Positions 1 to 12,305 are shown, counted from the first letter of the stretch. The stretch: 64,000 nt of DNA from Chondrus crispus (GCF_000350225.1 NW_005178996.1:122712-186711); one strand, 5' to 3'. The notes: generated by a model from the letters alone, not told the origin. Numbers and translations: made by a program.

Positions 1-2690
1 AACGCATGGCACAGAAAGGAACCATCGCCAACCTCCCAGCCAGCCTCCAAGGCGCCCCCCCACCCATCAGCTGTTCCTCATGTGCGCACGCTCGACAATC
101 CCCCCGCCCGCACCCAACCGCACACCACTCCCAACAAATCGCAGAGCAACTCAGCTCAGACACATGCGGCCCCATCACACCCCCGTCAACACACGGAAAT
201 GCACACATATTCACCTGCATAGACACGGCCAGCAGATACCTTGTCACCTACTACATTCGCAAGAGACAAGAAGTGAACGCCATAATACCGCAGTTGTTCC
301 ACACGTTGTCCCTACAAAACAAACTCCCCCAAGCGTACAGGACAGACAACGCTAAAGAATTCACATCGACGCACGCAAAAAGGACATATCAATCTCACGG
401 CATACAGCACATAACCAACACCCCCCACCAGCCACAAGAAAATTCTATTGCCGAAAGAATCAACAAAACGCTGTTCACAAGTGCCAGAGCAGCACTCCAT
501 CACGCGTCACTACCACCCCAATTTTGGGAGGACGCAGTACGCGATGTTGTCTTCAAGTACAACATAATGAGACACAGCGCTACCAAAAAAAGCCCGTGGA
601 GCCTCTGGCACGGCAGCCCAGCGCGCATGACACGCATCTTCGCCTTCGGGCAAATCGGAACGGCACCAATTCACGCACACAAAACCAAACTCCGAGCTCG
701 CAGCGAACCCGTCCGATACATGTTCCCAACATCGGAAACGCACATCATGACCATCACGATAAACAGTGCGCGATACAGGGTCATCCGAGCGATCGACTTC
801 AAACCATACTCACGACACCGGGACCCCACACACACGTCAACGCACGCATTCAAAACCAAACTGACAAGACCCAAACCGCCAGCACAAAGCAACAACAAGC
901 ACCGATACATACCACCACCACAAACCATCGACCAAACCACACCAGCGCCACGCCATGCCCACGCAGCACGGCAGTACCCGGACGCGGCAGAATGGGAGAC
1001 CGCGCACAACGCTGAATTAGACATGCTGGACCAACAGACCACGATCAAATGGATACCGCCATCAGACGTGCCCCCGCACGAAAAACTCATACCCCTCACG
1101 ATGACGTACAGATACAAACGTACACCAACAGGGAAAATAGCAAAACGAAAGGCACGCTGTTCCATACGAGGCGACCGCATGCAGCCAGGCAAACACTTCG
1201 ACCCTAAACAAACGTCCACTTTCATGGCAGAGAAAACGTCAGTGCGCACAATCCTAGCAATCGCTGCATCACACAGATGGCCTCTACAGTACATGGACAT
1301 CACGGCCGCCTACTTACACGAGACACATGACCCCCGCTTCCCCGTCTATGTGAGACAGCTCCCCCGATTCGACGGTAACCTCAAGCACGGCACCAAAGCG
1401 GGACAACTAGTAGGCAACCTATATGGCGGCCGATCCGCCGGCCACCGTTACACTGCCGGCCTTCAGAAACACCTCATCAAGCAAGGCTATCAGCAATGCG
1501 ACAGCAACCCATGCTTATTCACCAAAACACACACAACGGGCACACTGCTGTTCGCTGTCAGCATGGACGAATTCCTCGTCACCGCTTCAAACCAAGCACT
1601 CATCGATGAACTACTCACCGCCCTCAAGCAAAAGTACAACATCAAAAATCTCGCATTCCCCCATACGTACCCTCGGTTGGCAAATAACACGCGACGCACA
1701 AGGCAGCATCCACATCTCGCAAGAACAGACCATAAGCATCATACTTGCGAAACACAACATGTCGGAATGCAATCCAAAAACAACCCCCGCGCCGCAAAAC
1801 CCAAACAAGAACGTAGAAAACCATACGGCGCCCCTATCCCCCACGCTCGCCACCCACTACCGCTCCATTCTAGGAGACCTCCGGTATGTCGTCGACAGCA
1901 CCCGCTACGACGCGTACCACACCACCAACCAGCTGACGCGACACAGCAAGCAACCGAGCCAAGCAAATTGGCACACGCTCAAATGGCTCCTCCGGTATCT
2001 CAAGGGCACCAAGAGCAAGGCCATCTCGTATCACGCTCGAGCCCCGATATGTCTGCGCACATACAGTGACGCAGATTATGCAAATGCCAAAAGCCGCAAG
2101 TCGCTCACGGGCATCATACACACTATCGGCCACTCCCCGATAGCCTGGACATCGGCGCCACAGACGTCGTAGCCCTGTCAACCTGCGAGGCTGAATACAT
2201 CGCAGCCTCGCTCGCCGCCCAGCAGACGCTATGGCTTCGTCGGCTGCTTCGGGACATGAAGCACCCACAACAGCACCCCACGACAGTATCAATCGACAAC
2301 CAATCGACCATACAAGTCGCGGAAAATTCCGCCCCCACGCGCAGAAGGAAGCTCATCGATGTCAGACACCACCACCTGCAACATCACATCCAAGGCGCCG
2401 CTATCACCGCGCAACACATCCCATCCGCGGGCAACCCAGCAGACATATTCACAAAAGCGCTCGGACCCATCCGCTTTCAAGAAATCTGCAACATCATCCA
2501 ACCACATGAACCCCGCAGCCCCGACCCGAAAGCGCACCCCGGCACATCCTTCACGCGCACCCCTCAGCGTCCCCCGGGACTGACGGACCGCAACTCTCTT
2601 CATCAGACGCTGACAGGTGCGCGCGTGACCGACCGCAAGGACAGACTGTCAGCATTACAGTCTGTCACCAGCGATACTTAGACCCACGAG
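1..2690 (+). mobile_element. Ty1/copia retrotransposon E, 3' part, decayed
   Basis: The window opens inside a copia polyprotein, just before the integrase. The order integrase, reverse transcriptase, RNase H is the Ty1/copia order (gypsy has integrase last). gag, protease and the 5' LTR lie outside the window. I could not place the 3' LTR after 2681: no second copy is present for comparison and no TG...CA boundary stands out. Its C- and A-rich coding strand closely resembles the copia element at 8.6-12.3 kb, so the two are probably one lineage. Confidence 0.85.
6..2681 (+). pseudogene. copia integrase-RT-RNase H polyprotein, two frame changes, altered RT active site
   Basis: The first frame (6-~1665) starts in a GAG-pre-integrase zinc region (CSSCAHARQS) and continues through the integrase core. 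Catalytic positions lie in TCIDTASR, RTDNAKEF and QENSIAERINKT. The reverse transcriptase follows (ARCSIRGDR, then YMDITAAYLHE). At about 1668 the homology moves to the frame that ends at 2172 (LGWQITRD onward). At about 2160 it returns to the first frame for RNase H (STCEAEYIAA, SIDNQSTIQV, NPADIFTKAL), ending at 2681. At least two indels have therefore broken the gene. The normal YVDD box reads SMDEFL, so the second catalytic aspartate is glutamate, which should cripple the polymerase. No full-length product is expected. Confidence 0.85.
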
Positions 2691-4069
2691 ACGGCGACGA
2701 CGAGTAAAGACACCCCCATGAGGATTACGATTCATCATACTGACCTTCGTACTCACCCGTGTCCCCTCCTACGAGGAGTCGCAGTGACGGACTCTGAAGA
2801 CGTTAACGGAACCGAAGCTGAACGTGTTGGGGTCCCATAGATGGGAGGATCCAGGGAAGAGGGGGGTAGCGAGCCTGAAAAGGGGGAACTCATTTTGTCA
2901 TCACCGAGCTTGCGCTTGATGACCAACAGGGGGGATACGGGCAAGCTTTTGAACTTCGCGACTAAATGTTTCAAATATTGGCTATTCCCGGAAACCCCAG
3001 GAAACATAAAGATTACATTTTACAGTCGTGTTGGTTGTGTAAGTAGGAAGCATTGCACTCGTGTTCTCTTCCGATAGAGAAGAAAAATAGCTTGAGAGTG
3101 AATGCTTCGACAACTTCGCGCAAAACGATCTCTCTCGGAGTTTCCGCCAGAACTTTTCCGCTCTGTCACAGAGTTTACTGCTGAACAGGTCCAACAATAG
3201 AAAACTGTATGGCGCCAGGATGCAGCATTGTACTTAAGATTTCGAGCTCACGTTGAGGTACATCTCAGGGAGAACGGTGTTCGGGATGAGGGGACATGGA
3301 AGAGGGCACATTAGACCTTTACAGCAAATGTTGAGTAATGCGCATGTGAACGGAACGTAATGCGTGGGTCTCGAAAGCCATAATGTCTCAACAGTGATGA
3401 CTGTTAGGCTTGTGCGGTTTGTGTGACATTTGCTTACCGTTGACTGTTTCTAATCCACGCCCTAATTCGTTGCATTGATGCCGTATGTTGACGCCAACAT
3501 TACTACCTCTGGGTCCCTGTCTCCCTCCATCCAATGCACTCAGATCATGCTCATTGAAAAGAAACAAATGTTCGCTGTAGAGCGAACCATGACGCCTATC
3601 AAGTCACCAAATCCTGCTTCTTCTTTCACTCTCTGCTAGTTTAGTTTGCCAAAGAAAGACATTAATAACTGCAGCTATTACTACATTATGGATTGAGTGC
3701 GAGCGCTTGCAAATTTTCCTCCTTCTGGAGTGAGTATCTATTGAGAGCGCCTTAAATAACTAATCTATGTTACTCGTCATGAGCACAAGCAATTAATAGG
3801 GGGGGTAATTTCATCCAGCGAAAAGCTCGTCATTGCCTCACCATCATGTGCTACAAAGGATAGCCTCATTGTTCGTTCCCAAATTGCATTAGAAACCGTA
3901 GACCGGAACTACGTTATCCTAGCTTCTTTGTTGGGATGTTGAATTCTCAGCATTTGCAAAGTTGCATGCATTCGTGCATCATGAGACTAAGCTACGGCTT
4001 AATCGTTACACTGTGCCTCAAATTGAGCAGATACGCTTCTATCGTCGGTGTCAATCAAACACTTCTTCG
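2691..4069. other. intergenic, no supported gene
   Basis: Only short ORFs on both strands, none with a recognisable domain. The first 150 bases could contain the 3' LTR of the upstream copia element. A small inverted repeat (GACAGACTGT / ACAGTCTGTC) lies at about 2640-2670 next to the end of the copia ORF. A purine-rich run is seen near 2853-2870. Nothing else could be supported. Confidence 0.5.
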
Positions 4070-4969
4070 TCACCACTCAACTTCCACCCCGTTGGACGCA
4101 GTACTTGATTCAATATCTGACTTTTCTTCCAACATTCTCACCAACGACTTCTCATCATGCGCGATAGGAGTGATGCCATGACACCGCATCACCACTACCC
4201 ATATACTGCTCGCCAAAAGAACAAGGATGACCCATGCTATTGGTATCAGCCACCAGAGTGTAACGTTCGTTACATTCTTGATTTCGCCCGGAACATCCTG
4301 CTTAATGCTAGTTGGCACACCATATGCAGCCCCGAACAGGGCCTCGATCGGGTCAATAGTATGAAACCTGTACAGAGTCGTCCATAACTGTATATCGTTT
4401 CTTTTCGCTCCCACCTTGCGACATTTTGCTTCTTGCGCCGTATTGTTATCAAGGCGGAAGCCATCTCGAGAAGGGCAATGCCATGAGACATCCCCATCAT
4501 ACACAATAGCTTCACAAGATTCAGGATCCAGTATTCCGGTGTTTGTATGCGGGCCTAGACAATTCATATCGATATCGTCGCATTGCACGATAGTAAAAAA
4601 AGATGGCAGAGTCTGGACCCGCTTACAATTCTTCAGTGTTCGTGTTATATTGACAAACTTCAACGCAAGGGTCTTAATGTACACTTCAGTTCTCACTCGC
4701 GGAAAACATTTTTCATCAAGAACTGAGGCAAACTCAATGTCCCCGTCTCCGTTGTACAAGCAGCGCTGTCGGATCTGTGTTATGCCAAACAAATAGTCAG
4801 GAATTTCGGGTGGGGGCATTTTTGGTAACGGACCTGGCCGGCGAATTGACACATCTCTTGAAGTGAACGCTTCCGTACGACCTTGAAGTCCGAAGTTGCT
4901 GACGCAGATGGCAGCTAACACAGAAACGCGAATCAGGACCAATGCCACGAGAGAGAATGATCGCCTCAT
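4070..4969 (-). CDS. predicted type I membrane protein with Cys-rich ectodomain
   Basis: I do not recognise the family. The open frame reaches up to 5167, but the ATG at 4969 is the better start because it begins a classic signal peptide (MRRSFSLVALVLIRV..., Arg-Arg then a hydrophobic run). From there the protein is about 299 aa. The ectodomain of about 215 residues has many cysteines (CLYNGD, CFPRV, CKRV, CDDIDMNC, CEAI, CPSRDG, CRKV) and possible N-glycosylation sites (NIT, NNT, NVT). A single membrane span (LWWLIPIAWVILVLLASSIW) follows, then a charged tail of about 40 residues. It stands alone, with no close neighbour on its strand. If the longer start at 5167 is used, an extra hydrophobic segment is added. 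A cell-surface or receptor-like role is inferred from topology only. Confidence 0.65.
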   Translation of the reverse strand: MRRSFSLVALVLIRVSVLAAICVSNFGLQGRTEAFTSRDVSIRRPGPLPKMPPPEIPDYLFGITQIRQRCLYNGDGDIEFASVLDEKCFPRVRTEVYIKTLALKFVNITRTLKNCKRVQTLPSFFTIVQCDDIDMNCLGPHTNTGILDPESCEAIVYDGDVSWHCPSRDGFRLDNNTAQEAKCRKVGAKRNDIQLWTTLYRFHTIDPIEALFGAAYGVPTSIKQDVPGEIKNVTNVTLWWLIPIAWVILVLLASSIWVVVMRCHGITPIAHDEKSLVRMLEEKSDIESSTASNGVEVEW

Positions 4970-5943
4970 TACGATGCCACCACCAACATGAGGAAGCGGA
5001 ATTGAATGGAGGTGCAAGCCCTTGGACTTGGACAAGTGAAACTGATTCCACATACCGGCTAGGTCCGATGTTGTTTTCATGATCATTGCGACAAAGATGA
5101 TGTCACAGATAAAGAAGTTCAGCAAGTTTGCGATTTCCGAGGCGAGAGGTAGTTCTGCAACAATCATTGCGTAACACTACTACTTCGAAGCAATGAAGAG
5201 GCGCAAGATAAAGTGTTTGCGACATCGAGGGGATCTCTTAGACATTGTTGCGGTATTATGTGTGATATCGAAATGGCCCTCTATTTATATTCTGGTGTTC
5301 TATTCCTATACTCGAAGGATATGTCAAAGCTCCTGCAATCGACGAGGTATTTGATGTGTTGTTGAGGTCCCCGTTTCTGAACGTATGACCCTCTCCGGAA
5401 AATTTTTGCGGTCATCATCGATCAATAGCACTTCGTATTTCCTATTTCCAAAGCCCCCAAAGCTCCTGCAAATAGGAAGCATTGTACTGTAGTGCACTAA
5501 GCACCAGCTTATTGTTCTCTATTCTAGTGAGAAATTTTTCGTTGCACTCACACCGATGACGTCACGCGGGGTCACGAGGCATTCGAATCATGAAGTCGTT
5601 TCGTCAGCTCTGCGAAGGGGAGGATCCAATTGGTTCCAAGATGCACCTGGCCTGCTCCAGTAGACATGCCACAGAACGGGTATAGCTCAGGTTACGGAAG
5701 CCCGACTGTAAGACTTGTCGGTGAGGATCAGAGCAACATCAACAGCGCTCCTCCTGCCTCCTGATAAAGTGGCAAACAACTGTCGGCAAACGGCAAGCAG
5801 TACATGACTTTTAACTCTCAGGGAACGTTGGCTTGCACGCCATAGGTACGAGACATGCTACAGTATCCATTGCTCCTCGTTGGAACTTCAGCAAAGGAAA
5901 GATGAAAAATACGACCGCTGTCAAACATTCGGCACAGTACTGA
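4970..5943. other. 5' flank of the membrane-protein gene and intergenic DNA
   Basis: Upstream region of the minus-strand gene at 4070-4969. An A/T-rich stretch (CTATTTATATTCTGG, about 5280) could hold a promoter, but no element can be assigned with confidence. No ORF with homology, and no repeat shared with the rest of the window, was seen up to the Harbinger-type end at 5944. Confidence 0.4.
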
Positions 5944-6506
5944 GGGCCTCCTTTAAGACAGCATGGACGGGCATGTTTGGACATGTATGGACGTCAGCGT
6001 GCACCTGATTGGTCCATTTAATACTTTTCTTAACAGTATGATGGCGCACACAAAGTTAATATAATGGAATCTGTCGCTACCAACGTGCCATACGAGAGCA
6101 CACCATTGGCTGTCGCCTACCGCATAAGTGCGATTGAATTCAATCTTGATCCAATTTAGCATACATTAATATTCAATTTAATCATTTTATTGACGTCCCT
6201 GAATGCCAGTACACGGGGATCGCGATATAGTGCCTCCCTCTGTCAGTGGGCCGAAAACGGCACTATATCGAACCAGGCACTGTAAGATAATGAGATTTGC
6301 GGCTTTTTTGCAGCCACTTCCTTGCATCACTGCTCAGAAAGACCGTTCGCTTCCCTATCGATAGCCCGGTATGATGCACCCCTTGAGCCAATTTACGGAT
6401 CACGGCGCGCTGACACAATACACTAAATTATTGGACATGTAATATTTTGAAAATCGCAAACATATACATCCAAACATGGCTGTCCATGCTGTCTTAAAGG
6501 AGGCCC
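5944..6506. mobile_element. non-autonomous PIF/Harbinger-type element, 563 bp
   Basis: Both ends carry the same 23-bp terminal inverted repeat, beginning GGGCCTCCTTTAAGACAG. The left about 260 bp (5944-~6205) matches, by eye, the right end of the 10.1-kb element (45867 back to about 45605). The right about 140 bp (~6368-6506) is nearly identical to its left end (35773-35911). It is therefore a deletion derivative of the large element, in opposite orientation, with about 160 bp of other sequence inside and no transposase. It would need the transposase in trans. The flanking triplets are TGA (5941-5943) and TCA (6507-6509), which are not identical, so the target duplication has mutated or the ends come from different events. 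Confidence 0.8.
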
Positions 6507-6532
6507 TCAGGGCCTCCTTTAAGACAGCATGG
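6484..6532. repeat. two Harbinger terminal repeats back to back around TCA
   Basis: The right terminal repeat of the 563-bp element (6484-6506) is followed by TCA and then by a perfect 23-bp mirror copy (6510-6532). Together they form a 49-base palindrome with a 3-base centre. The sequence beyond 6532 differs from either known end of the family, and no matching partner end was seen further right. The second repeat is therefore an orphan or the start of a diverged element. Confidence 0.75.
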
Positions 6533-8565
6533 CCCAATGGCAGTATGTCCCTCGCCGAGTACACTGTACCCTTTGGTACAGCACATTTCAGTATCACGTG
6601 CAACATGAGATTCGTTTTTAAGGTAATATATATATTCAGTTCAAGAGTCAAAAATACGGTTTGTTGATCCTGCAGGCGTGTGCCTTCACAGAGCGGTACT
6701 GTTCTTATTTGATCGTGCAAAACACGCAAAGCAAGTCGGTACTACAGTATCCAGCAAGAACACAAGGAAGTGAGCATGAACAAAGTGTGGTTTACCCAGG
6801 GATATAACTGTGAACCTAGGATTGCAAGAAAAAGTTATGTGTCATAGCATTAGGGCGAAGAGAGATGCCATGGCTGGTTGGGAATACAGTATCCAGATTC
6901 GAAATCAATCATCTCCTGACCCATTTACATGAACTCGCGATCCCTCGAAATTGCTTCCTTCCGGGAGGCCTGTAATGGCTCTTCAGAGACCATAGGGCCA
7001 CCGCTGCCGCCCCTCCTTGGACAAAGCAACAAGTGCTGCACTGTTAGGGAGACAGGTGTACAGCTGTATTGAGAAAACGAATTCCTTGTTAAAGCTTTAC
7101 TGTCTCCTCACTCTCTCTCTGCTCCATCTCCCTCCCCTTTCCTCCTCAGTGGAAATAGGGCGTCAATAGAAGCAGCACGGATTGTGCCTCGCTGTCAGGG
7201 GTGCGTGCCGTTCCCAGAACGGGTTGTTCACTTCTCCTCGTGGCTCATTTATTGTTGTTGTGTCTGCAGAAACGCATCCGTGGATATGCTGATGATGATC
7301 AAACTCATACAACAGGCAATGTACCGATGCCGCCTTAATTTGCGTTTAGAGGAGCTACAGTGCGCAATGGTACAGTACCTGTATGTGTGTAAATTTATTT
7401 CAATAGGTAGGGATGGCCGATGCTATATCATAGGACAGGCTTCACACTTGGGTAGGGCACGATAAGGCCGGCCCATGATAAGGCATGCGGGCGAGCGTGG
7501 CGGAGGCAACGCTTGACCAAATGGCGTATGTGTACTGTTATGATCCATCTAGACCACACGTGCACATTCTGTACACGAGTAAAGTTACCAGAGGTCGGAT
7601 GCGACCGCTGGCTCAAGACCCTGTGCAAGGATCCTTCGTCCTCTCCCTCAGGCAGACGGAGGCATCGTTTTTGTCCCTACATACACCCTTACAATGGTGA
7701 TTAAAGTGCTGGACAAAAATTCTAGAAGGAATGCATGGATATATGTCGCAGATGCCGACGAAGCCCGTCAGTGGAATTGAAGCGATATACAAGTGAATAC
7801 TGTTAGTTCGAACTACAAAGCAGGCACCGGTTTTGATATACATGTGCAATTTAGTGCAAAACTGGGGAGGAAGAGAGACCACAAAGCCCGCTCTCTGCGC
7901 AGGCTTCTGTGCTCGCAAATTGATGAACACCCACATGACCAGAACGATTGTATTATGCCGCTTCTCCGCGCTATGGGTGTAACTTAAGTTACACCACGGA
8001 CATGTTGATACGCTCCCCATGAATTACAAATGGCGAGCAGCTAACGATGCATCATTCTGCTGTAATCATAAACATGCATCGAGGAGTGGTCTTTTCAAGT
8101 CTTGGTTTTCGAAAAAGGCATTTTAAGATTTCGAAGCAAGCTATTACTGTACAGTATACAGTACGTTCGATCCTAATTAAATATCCACGTAAGAATTTTT
8201 CCTTTTACTGTACAGAGCTCATGAGTAGCAAGAGAGACGAAAGTACATCTGTACTGCAGCACTGTAAAGCGATGCATAAGAAACCCGGAACACTGTACAA
8301 TTGTACACACTCTGTAGTCGTACCATGACATCAATACGTATTGCAGCACTGTATAGTGGTGCAAAAGGAATCCAGAAAGCCGCTCAAAGAGTTTCTCGAG
8401 AGTATCAACAGTTGAAGTGTGTACAGAGTGGGTCGCTCAATAGTGCCTACTTTAGTAGTGCTTCCCTCTATATAGTGCTATGGCTCACCCTCTGGCACAG
8501 GTTATCATATGCTCACACGTGTATCATCCGGCATGGTTCAGTACTCAAAGGATGAAGTTATTTAA
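6533..8565. other. intergenic, no supported gene
   Basis: Many short ORFs on both strands with no recognisable domain. The DNA has frequent TACAGTA / CTGTAC words (for example about 8145-8170 and 8205-8305), a compositional habit seen elsewhere in this window and in retrotransposon LTRs. The last part must contain the 5' LTR of the next copia element, ending at 8675, but its start cannot be set without a second copy. Confidence 0.45.
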
Positions 8566-8675
8566 TTGTGTTATTGTCGTATCTTACACGTGTACATAGC
8601 ACTCCCACCGTACTTAACACCGTCGTCGCTCATGCCCCCAGTAAAGACGACCCCAGGTCTTGAGTCTCTCCCACA

Positions 8676-8687
8676 GGTTATAGGCCC
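8676..8687 (+). other. probable primer-binding site of copia F
   Basis: GGTTATAGGCCC directly follows a CA end. Copia-type elements that prime with a cleaved initiator-Met tRNA have sites of the form GGTTATGxGCCC, complementary to its anticodon region. The match is inferred from that known pattern; no tRNA gene is in the window to compare. Confidence 0.5.
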
Positions 8688-8913
8688 TTCCTTTTTTTTC
8701 CCGCTCCCACTGCCCACCCTCTCCATTCCCCCTTCATCCCCCCACAACCAACCGGCCCACGGCCGATCATCGCATCACACAACCGCCAAAACCGGCCCAC
8801 GGCCGATCCGCACATCCCCCACACCAACTATTTCTTCTCCTGAGACTCCCCCCCTATCCCTGACCTATTACCCCCCCTTCAGGTCCCCAACCCCCACCAA
8901 TCATCCACCCACC

Positions 8914-11900
8914 ATGGCATCCCCGCCCACACCTGACGGTCCCCGTATTTCCGTCACTCAACTGACACTCACCAATTTCAACTATTGGCACAACAACCTG
9001 ATCCTCGTAGCCTCCATCAACAATTGCGACGGCCACCTGGACAACAACCCTCCCCTCCCCACTAACGCAGAAGAAATCCGATCTCATACACGCCAGAAAC
9101 GCTTTGGCCTTGCACTTATCTTCCACAGTCTGTCCGAAGAAGTTCGATCCCTCCTCTCTGACGAGGACCTCCTTCTCTCTCCTCAAGATTTATGCAACAG
9201 ACTCTACGAGATTTCCGCCGCAAACTCCAGCAATGCTCCCTACCTGCTGACAGCCCTCGCTCGCGAGACAAACCTGCACCCCGGCACCCCTATGCTCGAA
9301 TACCTTACACTCCACAAGAACATACGGACCCGGATGCGTGCCGTCAACTATCCTGGCATACAGGACAAAGGCACCGCTGCACAGTTTCTCCTATACGGCT
9401 TACGTGACCACCCGGATTAAAAACAGATTGCTCTCACCCTCCATGCCCAATCCAGCCTTCTCCCCATCGAACAGATAGAAGCACACCTTCTCCACGAAGA
9501 AAACTATCTGTCCAGGCAAACACCCCAACTTGCCCACCAAGCACACCCACCTCAACCCCGCCCGCAGCGCCAGTACAACCCTCCCCGCGGCAACCGCAAC
9601 GCCCGCCGCCCCAACCACTGGCGCGGCAAATGGTGCTCCTACCACGGCACCCCATCACACGACACGGACGAATGCATTTCAAAAATGCGAGAAGATGTTC
9701 ACCACAGTGCACTTCAACCACAAGCCCTCAACCGTCCACGCCCCTCCACCCACGCCAAATGGCCACAACCCCCGATCCGCCCCACACACGCCAACTGGCA
9801 ACAGGCCCCGACTCGCCCCACGTCCCAACAGCACCAATACCACACCAACAAGTGGAATACCGATCCCGACCCCACCCCGCAGTCACCCCGCACATCGTAC
9901 GTACTTGACTCTGCTGCGTTCCCCACANNNNNNNNNNNNNNNNNNNNNNNNNNNNNNNNNNNNNNNNNNNNNNNNNNNNNNNNNNNNNNNNNNNNNNNNN
10001 NNNNNNNNNNNNNNNNNNNNNNNNNNNNNNNNNNNNNNNNNNNNNNNNNNNNNNNNNNNNNNNNNNNNNNNNNNNNNNNNNNNNNNNNNNNNNNNNNNNN
10101 NNNNNNNNNNNNNNNNNNNNNNNATCACACCCCGCAAACCATCTCCGCCCCCCTCAGCAAACCCCCATCTGCCTCCGACCTCGCCCACCACAACTATCAT
10201 CTCAAACTGGGCCACATACACCCAAAGAAACTACACTACATGGCAACACACAATCTAGCGCGCGGACTGCCCCCTGCCCTCAATTCCACTCCACCCCGCC
10301 TCACATGCACCGGCTGCCTTGTCGGGAAAAATTCCCGCGCCCCATTCCACAAACACTCCCGTCAGGCACCCCCGGGACAACACATCCACACGGCCATGTG
10401 CCGCCCCATCACACCCCTCTCTCCCAACAACAACCGCTACATGTTAACCTTCATAGACGAAGGCAGCCGCAAGCTCTTTGCCTCCTTCCACCCAACACGC
10501 ACTACAGCCGCTACCATTGTCAAATTATTCTTGACGTCGATCAAACCAATACACGGACACACCGTCCGCCATGTCAAAAGCGACAATGCGAAAGAGTATA
10601 TCTCGCACGATCTCCGCGCATACTACGCCGACCAACACATCACCGTACACACCACCATCCCCCACACCCCGCAGGAAAATTCCCTCGCAGAGAGAGCCAA
10701 CCGCACAATTTTTGAGCATGTCCGCGCGGCACTGTCCTCCTCTGACATGCCCCCACACTTCTGAGAATATGCTGCTCGTGATTACATAGACAAATACAAT
10801 CACACACCCCATCGCTCCAGCAAACAACTATCAGAGAGCCTCTGGTCTCCCACACCAGTCAATATCACTACCCTACTTCCCTTCGGACAACACGGATACG
10901 TAACCAACCGCGCACCAAAAACAAAGCTCCAACCCCGTGCCCAACTCCACCGCTATCTATACCGCGCAGACGCCACCCATTACGTCACCTGGAACATCTC
11001 TACCAAGAAAACCACCCGCTGTCGAGCTTCCGATTTTATCTCGTACGACCCCCACCGGGACCCCGTCTCCACCCAATCTAGAAAACAATTACCACCACCC
11101 CCCACACACAACAGCTCTCCCGTTCTACAGAACCACAACAACATCTGCACCCCCACCATCATACTCGATGATCACATCGAAACCCTCATGTCCATGCCCA
11201 CATTCTGCCTCAACACCCTGAACTACGACGCAGAACCCGGCGACACGGCAACAAATTCACGCTCCCTTCGCGTGGCGCGCCGAGCACTTGACTCCCACCT
11301 ATGGGAACACTCCTGGAACGCCGAACTAGCCAGCCTTGAAAAACACGGCACACTCTCCTACATTCCCAAATCCTCCTTACCCCCTCAAGCCACTCTTCTC
11401 CCGCTCAAATTCACATTGCGCCTCAAACGCGATGAAACCGGCCATGTAATCTCCCGGAAAACTCGCTGCACAGCTCGCGGCGACAAACAAATCCCCCACG
11501 TCCACTACGACCATGACAACATCTCGAGCCCCGTCGCCGACCGAGATGCTGTCCGCTGTGCCCTCGCCCTCGCTGCCGACACCCCACTTATCGCTGAACA
11601 CTGGGACCTAGAGTCCGCATTTCTACAAGAAATCCTCGGCCCGGAAGAGACAATATACGAGCACCAACCCCCCCAATTTGACGGATCATACAAACACCCC
11701 GGCCACGTTGATGTACTTACAGGCAACATCTACGTCACCAAACAAGCGTGCAAAATATTCACCTTAGGTCTCGCGAACAACCTCAAACTATGGCACTTTA
11801 GAGGCCTCACCAGCGACAGCTGCACCTTTATGCTCCGCAATGAAGACAATCCCCACTTCGTCCTCTTTGTCATCACTATTGACGACTTCCTAGCCATAAG

Positions 11901-12305
11901 CAACCACCGCCCCCTCCTGGATGAAACCCGCACCAAGCTCGCCTCACGCTACACCGTCAAGAACCTCGGCCCCGTACGCCACCTCTTGGGATGGAAAGTG
12001 GACCGCACGCCCACCTCCATTTCCATCAGCCAACCTGCATTTACTGCAGACATTCTCACACGGTTCAACATGGAAGCATGCAGCCCAAGTCACACCCCCT
12101 ACGACACGACAGTACTCTCTGCACGCCACCAAGACGAGTCCAAACTACCACCATCCACCCCCTACTCAGCTGCAGTTGGCTGCCTACGCTACCTCGCCGA
12201 CAGCACACGCCCTGATCTTGCCTTCATCACAGGCCTCCTCGGCCGGTACTCCCACGATCCATGCCAACGACACTGGCACGCCTTCCAACGAGTCAACAGA
12301 TACGT
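8914..12305 (+). pseudogene. copia gag-pol polyprotein, two nonsense codons, gap and 3' loss
   Basis: I start at 8914 because this ATG has a strong context (CCACCATGG) and begins the conserved gag fold (LTNFNYWHNNLILVA). One frame runs throughout and is broken by TAA at 9418-9420 and by TGA at 10762-10764. The TGA sits where relatives have Trp (PPHF-W-E). A zinc knuckle with a His variant (CSYHGTPSHDTDEC) lies near 9640. The integrase has TFIDEGSR, KSDNAKEY and QENSLAERANRT. The RT has an intact IDDFL box near 11880. The protein ends at HAFQRVNRY (about 12303), before the RNase H catalytic centre. The N gap removes the protease and the start of the integrase zinc region. It cannot produce a working polyprotein. 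Confidence 0.85.
9928..10123. other. assembly gap (196 N)
   Basis: A run of N inside copia F, between gag and the GAG-pre-integrase region. The frame on both sides is the same if the gap length is correct, but the length may be nominal. The protease active site would lie here. Confidence 0.95.

Larger units (their letters stand above)
8566..12305 (+). mobile_element. Ty1/copia retrotransposon F, 3'-truncated
   Basis: gag, protease region, integrase and RT follow in copia order. The 5' LTR probably ends at 8675 (...CCCACA), because GGTTATAGGCCC follows immediately. This resembles the half-initiator-tRNA primer site of Drosophila copia, and element C in this window has a similar site. The element breaks off inside RNase H at about 12303, where the sequence changes abruptly to a HARBI1-like nuclease fragment. 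No 3' LTR is present. The left limit given is approximate. Confidence 0.75.

Noticed and set aside
2753-3197. Minus-strand ORFs after copia E
   Set aside because: Short, overlapping and motif-free; they overlap likely LTR sequence.
5676-5760. Possible tRNA gene (GGGTATAGCTCAGG and a later CTGTAAG anticodon-like loop)
   Set aside because: No GGTTCGAAT-type T-loop and no pairing acceptor stem could be found; it looks like a chance resemblance.
7060-8560. CRISPR-like or satellite array from repeated TACAGTA words
   Set aside because: The words are short, irregularly spaced and not in repeat-spacer order; a composition bias only.
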